Shown here piece by piece: positions 36,701-48,700 of a stretch of 64,000 bases of DNA. Source of the stretch: Dryococelus australis (lineage: Eukaryota; Arthropoda; Insecta; Phasmatodea; Phasmatidae). Below the pieces are notes generated by a model. That model was not told the DNA's origin. It made no database searches and saw only the letters and a program-made list of their open reading frames with translations. Position 1 is the stretch's first letter. The number at the start of each line of letters is the position of its first letter. Position numbers and translations under genes: made by a program. The stretch is from assembly GCA_029891345.1 (NCBI GenBank), contig CM057002.1:59138777-59202776 (forward strand). The letters run 5' to 3'.

Positions 36701-39700
36701 GTACAAAGAGACATCAATGACAGGTATGGTATTCTGTACAGTGTGTATTTTCATCCCATCCTTTCTCTTGGTCCATGAGCAGTTGAATAACTCAATAATC
36801 ACGGTCATGCAAAATCTATGAAGTTCTGCAGAAGGGGTGAAGCTGAGTGAGTGTTAAACAGAATGAGTCTTTAAACTGAATTATGAATGTGTATTCAGGA
36901 CTTTGCTGGGGAAAAAACAAATTATTGTTTAAGTGAAAGAGGTGCTAAATTGAAAGACCTTAAACCAAGAGATTAGTGTACTAATTTTCACATAAATCAT
37001 GCATATGTCAGTTGTAGAACTACATACAAACTTTCATGTGACTCGTAATGTAGCTTGTATTAGGTGCCCTCTTTCAAGTCTGTAGCATACATTATTTGTG
37101 TAAGAATTTACTGTTATTAACAATTTGTCAGTGTTTTCCATAACTGAATTGCAGGACAGCTGCCAAGAGATGGCATTCTCATCATCCTTGAAGATCTGGC
37201 AAAAACAAAAAATGCAGAGCCTCTGGACAAATCTAAAAACAGGTAACTGCAGCACTTTAGTTTGGTTTTGCCAAAGACCATTGACTAGTTCCACTGACTG
37301 TCATATTACTGTTACTTCCAAATATAGGGATATTTGATATATACTGTATTTGATATTTTCAAATGAAAAGTAATTTAGTAATATATATCTCATTTAAATA
37401 GCATTATATGAGAAGTGTCATTACGGTGATTGAGTCACTCCAATACTAACTCTGGTGTGTATTTGTCACCGACTCAACAGTAAGAACATAGTAATTTTTG
37501 AGCTTATTCATTCAACATTTTGAGCTGTAGTATTATGTGGCATCCTTAAAGTACCTCTGAAATAAGTCTCTCAGCCTAACATTTGATGGAGAGGGCTAGC
37601 TTAAAATCACTAGAAAAATGAGGCCAGCTATGGTTAATCAATTTATGAAGGAAAGTGAACACTTCATGAAGGAAATGGTGAGTATTCACATTCCAGTAAG
37701 CAAGTGTCTTATTGACTAGAAAATAGATTTGTAAAAAAAAAATTTCTCTGGTAGAGAGATACTCATATGTGAAGCATATTCCATAAAGAAGACCTTTCGT
37801 TTAATATTTTCCATAAATAAATAATGGTCCAGAAATTTTTAGTGTAGAAAATGGTTTAAAAGATGTTAATTTTATATGAGTTACACTCATGCATGATTGT
37901 TACATATGTTTTTTCCCACACACATGTTTGACAATTCACATCAGCTTCTTCACTAAATTTTCAAAAAGGGAGCAAAGTTTTTGTCTCAATAGCCTCCTGC
38001 TCATTATGGGAAAAGTTTCATCAGCTGCGGCTAACAAGCATCAACGAAACATATGTTAAACTGACTTCCATGGAATTTCCTGGTTTCAGCTGGTGTAATT
38101 TATTTTCTTCGACTTCAAATGTAAATACGGTACAACCCTCTTGTCGTGTTCTCATATATGTTTTCTCATCTATAATGCATGGTTTTTGGTTACAACAATT
38201 TCTCCATAAACGCAGTGTTAAACTTTTACTGAAAATTATGTTTTCACTTTATCTTGAATATTTCCTGTTTCCTATCAAAAATTTAGTTTCTTGTTGCCAA
38301 ACAGTTTTATTAATCTTGGTTAACAACTTATGTATAACTTCAGCATGTTCTGTTTACGTTTATATAATACACAGTGTCCACAATTTTCGTATGTACAAAT
38401 TCATTTCCTTGTAAAATCAAAACGTTATTACTTTGTGTCTCTTTTCGGAATTCATACTGGCAAGTGTCATAAAGTTTATGCATGTATTTGACCTGTTGTG
38501 CTTGTTTGGCTCTCTGGTGAGTGGCGGCACTGATCGTTTTATAAATAGTAGTAGTGTTGCTGCAGAAAGAAGCTGTGTGTCTCTTGCATCTTGCCAAGTT
38601 AAAATATGTAATAGTGTACTTCTACAGACACCCTGCAGCACGTAGGAGCATTATCAGTGAATGAATAACTTCAGAGAGACAGGAAGTGTTTTAAAGGGCA
38701 TTAGCAGCAGCCGACTGTTGGTTACGGTGGAAATTGTTGAGCAGGTGCATGGGGCATTTGCAAGGAGCCCCAGGAAGTCAATCTGTGTTGCTAGTCATGA
38801 ACGTGACGTGCCGCTAACATCAGTGCACCAAGTCCTTCACAAAAATCTCGTATGCATGTAAAGTGCAGTTACTACACCACCTTCAACCAAATGACAAGCC
38901 ACGTCGAAAAACATTTGCTGTGGGCATGCTTACCTCCATTGAGGCAGATCCCGACCTTTTTCACGGATCTGTTTCAGTGATGAATCCATGTTTCGTGTTT
39001 CAGCTAAAGTCAGTAGACATAATTGCAGAATCTGCGGCACAGGAAATCTCCATGTGACAGCCCTAAGATTGTCTGGTATGGCCTGATGATAGACAGGATT
39101 ATGGGACCTTTTTTCATTGCTGAACAAACTGTCAGAGACACTGCCTATCTGGACATGGTTGAACAGTAAGCTATTCCACAAATCCAAGATATTTCCATCT
39201 TCCAGCAAAACGGCCCCCCCCCCCCCCCCCCCCCGGCTCTCTGCATGTTCAAGATTGTTTACACCGTTATTTTGCTGCACGTTGGATCAGAGGAGGGAGT
39301 CCAATATAATGACTGCTTCATTCTCCTGATGTCAAACCATGTTATTTTTTCCTTTGGGGCTTTATCAAGTACATTGTCTGCAACACAATGGTTGAATCCA
39401 CCAATGAACTCCACGAACACATTTTTGCAACCTTCCTTCATGCAACACCCAACATGCTGCAGTGTACATGGATGGAATTGGATCATCATCTGGACATTAT
39501 CTGAACAACGAATGGTGCACAAAGAGACCTACTGACTATGGTGTACAAAACTTCCAAATGTGATATGTGTTTCAGGAACACCAATATGTATTTGGTCTTC
39601 ACTGTAGTTCACTTTTGTATGCAACATGAAAGTGTATACATCTTTTGTGGACACCCAAGAGTTACTGTACTTGATTCATTGACAGTGTAGACTAGTTACC

Positions 39701-42700
39701 ATAAAGTGATTGAGAGTTTTGTAGCTTCATCCTAAGTAAAGTTGCAGTAATACCCTTCCCAGGACACCATTCAGCATCAGCCTGTCAGCAAACATTACTG
39801 AACGCTGTTGCCAAATTTATCAGGTGTCCATCCTGTCATAACACATGTCGTAAAAACCGAATTGTAATAATAAAATATACACTTTAATACTTACAGAGGA
39901 ACATTTGAATATGAATAGCAGAAAAACGAATTGCAAAGCACGTGTATACTGTGTGTGAAATATATGGGAATTTATATCAATTTTGGAAACTGCTTAACCA
40001 GATGCACTGGCAAGTTTTTATTTTTGTTTTTAAAATGTTTAAATACTTAAATTTAGTGATTAGCAATGTCTATTAAATGTAGAGTTAGTAAATTTCATTT
40101 ACTAATTACATATACAGTAGTACAAAAGAAATAATTAATCTTCATTTGCTGTAGTTTATAATGGCAGTACAATCTCTTATTCACTGCCTAATATAGTTTC
40201 GCCATCCTAATCTACACTGTCCATGTTACTATCCTATAGATTAATTACAATGTTTTCAATCACAACTTCATGTCAAAAATTTTTCTCTTTCTCTTCTTCT
40301 TTTTCCATGTGATTTATTCTTCGTATCCAGTCGAGGTCAGTTTTCTGAAGCTGTTATTTTAAAAGTTGAGTTATGTTAACTGCATCTTTGGCTGAAATAA
40401 TATCTATAGAGTTTTACTGAGAATAATAAGGTGGTAAATGAATCACAATATGCCCTTTTTTGTTTGCTAGCAAATCTAATCTAAATCATGCTGTTTCATT
40501 TATTTTTAATATGGTTTTACACGACCAAGTTCAGCATTTGTTTCCAGTGGAGAAAAAAAATTTCCTTTTGAGAGCCATGCTATGGTTTCACATTTTGTGC
40601 TGGCAGGTGTGGGAAATTTATTAATAGCAACAGAATAATACTGAGCATTATTGTTTGTAATTCAGAGACTTCTTCCTGACAATACAATAAGTTCTAAAGC
40701 CAATCTTTGAATGACTGTGCATTCATTTTGCTGTGATAATCACTGAATATTTTAGATTTTTGTCCTAAATAACCATTTATAATTGGGGAATGAAATCCAT
40801 CTTGCGTAACCCCACGTGACAAGCAGAATCTTGCCATATAAATTTATTTGATGTTGATTTGGTTTACCCATGTCATGTCCAGGTAGGTCTACTGTCCCCA
40901 AACTGTCAAATGTCATGAATTTTCTGTGGGTGGGAATTTTATCCGCGTAGTTATAATGTTGTGCCATTACATAAAAAACTTCTACCAGTAATTTTATTTC
41001 TTCTAACAAAAATCAACTCATTTCAACAATTTTTCCACAGAGTTGGTAAAACCTGATGACGTATTTTCTCACGCATAGCTGCAGTAAGTTTTTTTCGGTG
41101 TTGGAATTTACTCCTTTATTTTTAATTTTAATAGTGTTCTCCAAAGACAGTCTGTGTTAAAGTCATCAAAATCTGTAACTCATTTCCTGAAAAACCTTTT
41201 ATTATTTTCCAGGGGAGACAAATATTGCTTTTGGCATAGATGCACTGCTGCTCTCTACTTCTATGTATGTTTGTCGCACAGTACATTGGCATTAACACTC
41301 TCTTATTGGTAAACTGTTAGTTTGTTTACAGTTTATATGTTTGCAAAATTATTTATTTAATAATGTTACGTGTCGCTGATTTGCATTACTGCCCTCAACA
41401 CGTCCGGTGTGAGCTAAGGAGTGTGTGAACACCATGTGTAATTTAAGGAAGAATGGACCACATTTACAAAGACAAGTGGCCACATGCTGCTGCGAGAAGC
41501 CTACATATCTCACAGATAGAATTTCTAAGCTTATCTGAATGTATGTTCTGATTTAATCCACAAGTTTCTCTCAGCGTGATTCAGGGTGCGTGGAACCTTC
41601 CAATCAGGGCGACTAATACTATTTAAGCGTTGCAGGTCTTTGAGCAGAAAGTTGAGAGTTGGGAGTTTGGGCAGTTGTGTGACCTTAAGCGATAGACGAT
41701 GAGCGAGATGAGCAGCGAGTTGCAACGGAAGTGACCAGTAGGAGTAAAATCTGTGCACTGCGAGCATCGGTGCAGTGAAGGGTTAGACTGTCAAATTTAG
41801 TTTTATTTATTTATTATTATTATTGTTATTATTATTACTATTAAGATCGCCATCACTCACGAACTTGGATATGCCCCTCTGGCATCTTGTAATTATAATT
41901 CAGTTTAAAAAAAAATTATGTACACTAAATATTGTAAATTGACCTTGTTTCTGAACCACTCCTCTTTTTCAAGTACTTGTGCTAGCACAAGGTTTACTTA
42001 GTGCACAATTTCAACAAAAAATTATGCTCGAGCAAATTGAAAACAATGGGTATCATTCATAGCATGTTGCAGTACTGGGGCTACATGTTAGAGCAGACGC
42101 CAACACCGGGTGGAGTGGATAGTTGGTGTTGGTATACGTTTTCTTTGTCGACTGAGCACGAGTTAGACTTTATCGCCTGCTTCCAAAGAAAGAGGGCCAC
42201 ATCTAGATGCACATATGAAGTATGTGTGTCTTCTCAGGGGAATAACAAATAATAAAGTTTCTGTTACAGTCAACATAAGTAATGCAATAAAATTAGCATT
42301 AACCCACAGCCATTGTGGCAAGGGAGTAAAGGTGGAACTGCAGTAAAAGTGACAATTGCAAATGGAATGTTCAGAAGGACTATGTGGTTGCTGCCAAGTT
42401 CTATGTGAAGCAATCACTTTTTCTTTTAGATAATTATTTATTGGAGCAAGAAAATGCAACCTGGAGAATAACTAACATTAAGGACTAGTGTAATAAATAC
42501 TGGATCTCCCAAATTAATGTGTACACAACTTAGAGAAACTGTGATGGCACTGGATGTATTTGTTTCTATAACAGCAACATTGGGTGTGTGCGACACCTGT
42601 AGCCATTCTGCTGTCGTCGGTTCCATTTGCAGCCACGAGCAGCAGTACTATGATTGTAGAGGGAAATGTGGAGGTGGCAAGATTTTCTTTGGAGCAACGT

Positions 42701-45700
42701 AAGTGAATTTAAAAGTGTTATTGGAAATTGAGGTGCAGAGATAATGGAGGGCAGAGTTCGATACTCCTACACAGTCACATGTAACGACGATGGAATTGTG
42801 TGACAAGTTTGAGTTTTATGGAATTGTGTATGATGTGAAGAAAGTACAGTGCAGCAGGAAGAGGATGACAAAGGATAAAGGAAGTGTGGCGGCTGTGTCA
42901 TACACATGCACACATTTTCCCGGGAAGCCAAAGTCTGTACAGCAAGCTGCTCATGAGTCGGGTGTCAGTAAATGAAATGTTCACAATACAGAGCAAGTAA
43001 AGTTATGACCCTACATTCTCATAGTACTTCACGCTGTGAATGAAGATCACCCAGATAGTTATGTTGACATTTTGTGAGTAGGTTGTGAACATGTGTAATG
43101 ACAAACATATTTCTTACATGATCGTTTGGCCCGATAAGCAACCTTTAAATTGATTGGAACTGTCAACTACCACAGCTGTGTGTACTGAGCTGATAAAAAT
43201 CCCTACATTGTGGTAGGGCAAGCAGTTAATTTTCCTTACTTAAAAGTGTGGTGTGGTTTGTCTACCAGAGGACTTGTGGGTGCCATTCTTCTCTGATGGA
43301 ACTGTTATAGGGGAGAGTTACCATACTAAACATTGTGCCAGCTATTCACCAGTACTACCTAGCTGACAATTGCTTTTTCCAACAGGACAGTGCACTGCCA
43401 CATTACCAATAAGATGTAGAGTTGTTCCTGGATGAAATATTTCTTGGGAAGTGGCTAGGCCAACAAGAAAGTATTGAGTATGCACCCAGTTTTCCATATT
43501 TATTGCAGTTATATTTTTATCTGTTGGAATCTGTGATGAGCGCTGTGTACGCCACAAAGCCATACACACTGTATGTCATGAGAGAGACAGCTGTTGTTAT
43601 CACCTGTAAATCTGCTCCCATAGAAACCATAGCCACAGTTTGTCCTTTTGTTCTACGGCATTGCAGACAATGTCTTGCTGCTGATGGTGGACATTTTGAA
43701 TATTTGTAACTGTTATTAACATTCACATACTTCCCATCATTGTGCTTATAGCATCAAAGACAAGCAGTCACATCAAATTATAATTAATAATTTGTCTGTT
43801 AATCACATTCAAAGAATGAAACATTAATTAGGGACACCTTGTAATTGTGTCTGTTTCTTAAGTTAATTTCTTTATAAAGAAGATCTATGTATCTATATTG
43901 GTTTACCCTGAATTTTTATCTTTCCCTCTTACAATATTTTCCTGCTTGTAATGTCACTTTCTCACAGTCCTCTGAAGAATATTATTAAAATGTGATGCTG
44001 TATTGTTATTGGTCATTCACCGCGGATAGCAATAAAGATGCTGATGACAGAAGTTGGACAAATTGGTGGTGTTTGTTACTAGAATAATGTCATATATATT
44101 AGAGGATAAAATAAGGCAGAGTAGAAAGAAGGTACAGTACTGAGTTGAATGATTGATGCTACAGTTGTAATAAATGGGAAGTGACAGCAGACAAGACATA
44201 CAAGGGTCTAAATACAAGCCCCTTGTCATCTGATTATAGTATCAGCCATATGGGAAATCTGCAAGGGTGACACACAGCAGTGTGCCACTTATAGGGTTAT
44301 TTCAAGGCAAAGTTTGAGCACTTATAATCTCACTCTCTGCAAGTGCTGTGTGATAATAAGGTGCATGGGCAATATAAGTAATTGCCACCAAGTCACAGGG
44401 TCACTGTGATTCCATCCTCTCTTGATATTCAAAACACACTTAAAGGCCGTTCACAATAAAGTGAGCACTTTTGAAGCCCTAGTTACTTTTTTTTTTTTTT
44501 CAACCAATTTATATCCTTCCACAACTTGTTCATGTAAACCCTGCCATGTGAGTAACAAACACAGTGTATACATTCACTGTACCCAAAACCAAAAGTCTGA
44601 GGCCACAATGAAATGTATTTATTGGTTATTATGTCTGATGAAACATCTTCAAAAAGTGCTCACTTTACCGTGAATGGTCTATACCAAGAAATACTTTCCA
44701 TACAAACCTGCTGTAAAAAAATACTATTTTTATTACCAATGTATGATCCAATCCCATGAGTGTCTTGGTAATGCATTTTGACCCCCTACTGCCAGTAATC
44801 AGCTGAGAAATTATAACATGCTACTTGTCTCAATTTATTGTTGAAATAACTATTAACTGTAGCAGATTTCTTTGTTCGTAATGAAATTACGAATCCTGAT
44901 CAGCAATACGGAGTGCCATTTTTCACACATGAATTTTTTCTCCTCACTCTTGGTGATTGTTAGTACAGTTTGTGAAAAAAGGACTGGTTTTGCACCAGAC
45001 ATCATGTTCAGGCTGTTCACAGTAAAGTAAGTACTTCTGAAATTAACATTTGAAAAAAAAATTCCTTCAGATTAACATAGATGCTACCATACACACTGGC
45101 ATGTGGTCTCTCAGTTAAGTTGGCAGCAAATTAAGAAAACTAGTAAATGCTGTTCATGATAAAGTGAGCACTTTAGAAATGAACCTTTGAAAAAAAAATC
45201 ACTGCCCCTACCTGCATATATTTTACCAGGCGCCCTGAGTGACATGCACACAGTAAAGTCGGTAACGATGAATGGAAAGTAGTTCCATATCTAATAAAAA
45301 GTGTTAGGTAACCATTTGTGATAACTTAAAATTATTTATTTCGCTTTCTGTTTTTTAATTTATTGAAGTGTAAAAAAATTAGCAGATTTGTAAAGTATTA
45401 CTTTGTTAATAATTTCACAGTTTCATTTGACTGATGCATGAACAAAGTGACGAGGCCCATAGTAATGTTAATTTTATAATAGGCGTAGGAATACACAACT
45501 TGTATACAAGTAGATCTTAAGCAGTGCTTTCAAAAGTGCTCATTTTGTCGTGAACAGCATATACCAAGTCGTGGCATTGTATTGCAAGTGTAATGTTTAA
45601 ATTTATGACAAGTCAAGTTGGTGTTTTTTCCGCTTTTTACACATTAGAGCATGAAATAGCATATACATGAGTAACACACCTTCACTCCATGCTTCCTATT

Positions 45701-48700
45701 GACTGATGCATGTATTAAGTCATTTGGCCCTTGGCAGCGTGACTTTTGCATATGGCTGATTGAGACCAAATGAGGAGAAAAGTAGATTATGTATAAGCAG
45801 TGAATGAGAAGAAAAGTATATTATAAGCAGGTGTGTTAGAAGTGCTTCGTTAACCATAAACTGCATATACAAGTAAAGTCAGCATGTTTCCCATATGACT
45901 GCTGCTGCTGCTGCTAGTTATTCTAGCAAGCGCACTCCTGCGTCCTGTGGCTGTGTGCTGAGAGAGGCGACTCTCGTGTGTTCAGGTGGTACGTGTACTG
46001 GCACACGCTGGACGAGTGGGGTGACATGTTGTACGAGTGGGCGCAGAATGCTGGCATGCTGAATACAGTGTGCACACTGTTCGAGCTGACACAAGGCGAC
46101 AACACCACCGATCAAGGTAGACCACTGTTCTCTGCAGTCGTAATGTGGATACATAGCTTACATAGGGAGGCATAAAATGTGTTATTAATTTGTTAATATT
46201 GAAAAATTGTTTATCCAAATCCTGAAAAGCAAACTTGCCTACTTCACATTTTACTCTGAAAATGTAGACTGGGTTATTGGAATTAACTGTCTCTTATTTA
46301 TTTTTTAAATCTATAAGTATTGTGCAAGAAGAATTTCTCATAATCATTGCATTGATTTGAAACTGCCCTTTGAATGCTTTAAAGCTGAGATGAAATTGTG
46401 TCAGAATTGTATAAGGTACTGATTTTATATAAATAATTTAATATTATTTCCTGAAATCATGATGGAAACAGTGTCTTCCCTCCTCCCCACCACAACTCCC
46501 ATGCCATGAATAGAAAGTCTAAACCTGTGCATTGAGGATATGGCCCACCCCCTCATCCCCTTCCTCGAACTGAAAGTCTAGATCCACTTCTGTGTCAGCA
46601 ATGCTTAATTGCAAGGAATTTCTCAAGCTTTTTGTGTGTAAAATTGGGGGGGGTTTGGAGATTGTGTCCACTAATATCAAAGGCAAATTGTTTGCATAAG
46701 GAAGTGCCACAGATTTCACAGACGGATAGAACAGCAGTCAACTGCGGGTATAACTATGAACACTGCAACAAAACTTTGTCAGTTGCTGTTGACAGGATGT
46801 GCAGAAGTTGGCCAAGAGCAACAACTCCAAGCTAAGAACTAAACACAATTATTTTGCAAGGGAACTGCTTTTATATAGTGTCCCAGCAATTTTGAGCTAG
46901 AACATTTACAGGGCATGTGAGGCTGCAGTGGCTGAGCAGTGAGACTGATTCGCCTCCCACCAAGGCGAACCGGGTTCAATCCCCGGCCGAGTCACTCCCG
47001 GATTTTCACAAGACTGCGCTCCCCCACACACACATGCGCGTGCACGCGCACGCACTCACTCTATCTCTCTCTACATTGGCTTACTAAATTCTTAATTTAT
47101 TCTGCTACCTTCATCCTAGACTCAACAAAAGCCAGCCTCTTAGTACTGGAGTGAATTGGAAGCCATACTGAAATGCACCCTATGTATTTTACCCGGAAAT
47201 CAGCCCAGACATGTTTATTATTTATTTAATGTCCAGAGTTACACATTTATAAAAGTAACAAACAAAAACAAATGAGATCTGCAGTTTGAGAATGACCTGT
47301 TTAATTGATTAATTAAATTTTGTGTTAAAAAATATAATTGCAATTGAATTAGTTTGTACAGAAATAGACATACCAAAAAAGAGAGTGCCTAGGGCTATGA
47401 AGTGCACTCCTTACATACTTTAAATACCAAAATTTGTAATATTTCTTGACTTGGCAAACATTTGAAAGTTATTAAAATTTAAAGAGTTCATTTGTAGATC
47501 GTTATTTTGACATAAAAGACAACTGGATACTTAAATTTTATTCTTTGGATTACGTTGTTATGACTTGGTCCAGGCAATTAAATAAATAAAAAAATCACAT
47601 CATTTAGTTGTGACCATCGCAGCAAAAAGGCATCTCCAGGCAAGGCCAGTATAATGGAGTGTCTGGCATGCCCCGGAAAGAAAATAGTCAAGTAATAAAA
47701 AGGAAAGCCATTGAAGTAGACATCCGAATGAAAAGTTGAACATGAATTTGCCTGTCTTATTGGATATAAATAGGACTCGGACCCTCTAAAACAACGCAAA
47801 AATAAAACATGAAAATGAATAAAAAGCTCACATTTATGAGGATGACAAAAACGTACGTAGGCACCCAGACAACCGGAGTATTCTGTACTCGCCATCTTGG
47901 AGGTTAGAGAAGAAATTGTTGCAGTTGCATGTTGTAAACTAACAAAAAATGAATTCCTGTATTCCCAACTATGTATTGCACTTTTCTACAACTACACAGC
48001 ACAAAATTAAATAAAATAAAAAGCAATGGAATTATATTCCTGCAGAAATCTCCCCGCAATCTGGCTCCTTATGGTTGCTTTAAGTGATACAAAGAGTGCA
48101 CAAAAAAATCAGTTACCACGACAGATGAATACCCGTGTTATGTCGAGTACGGAGTTACAAAAATTTTTGTTAATGCATTGCTAATAGAGTACGCTGGGGG
48201 CACCAAAACGGCACGCAACCATAACACAAATGTTCTACAGCTAGATACATACAGGTTGCACTTCTGGCAATAGATGTTGATAAGGTACACCAATAGCGTC
48301 CTTCGCCCCTGTGAAATGTAAACACTGCAAGGCACATCAGGTATTAAAGGCTGTTCACGATAAAGTGAGCACTTTAGAAATGAACCTTAGAAAAAAGTCA
48401 CTGCCCCTGCATGCATATATTTTAATGGGCACACTGAGTGACATTCGCCCAGCAAAGTTGGTAACGATGGATGGAAAGTAGTTCCATATCTTAACATCGA
48501 ATAAAAAGTGTTAGGTAACCATTTATGATACCTTAAAATTAGTTCTTTCGCTTTCTGTTTTTTAAATGCATCGAAATGTAAAAATGAGCAGATTTGTGCA
48601 GTATTTACTTTCTTAATAATTTCAGTATTTCATTTGACCGACGTATGAATGAAGTGATGAGGTCCGCGGCAATGTTAATTTTGCATAAGGCGAAAGAATA

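Noticed and set aside
37125-37337. Open frame covering VPS25 exon 3 in another phase
   Set aside because: The correct phase, fixed by both splice borders, gives the VPS25 residues; this frame does not align to anything.
39117-39329. Proline-rich frame across the C21 tract
   Set aside because: The prolines come from the homopolymer inside a dead transposase, not from a real protein.
46920-46995. Possible functional tRNA gene
   Set aside because: The boxes are good, but the same head occurs in SINEs at 6.9 and 54.0 kb with extended bodies, so it is a SINE head.
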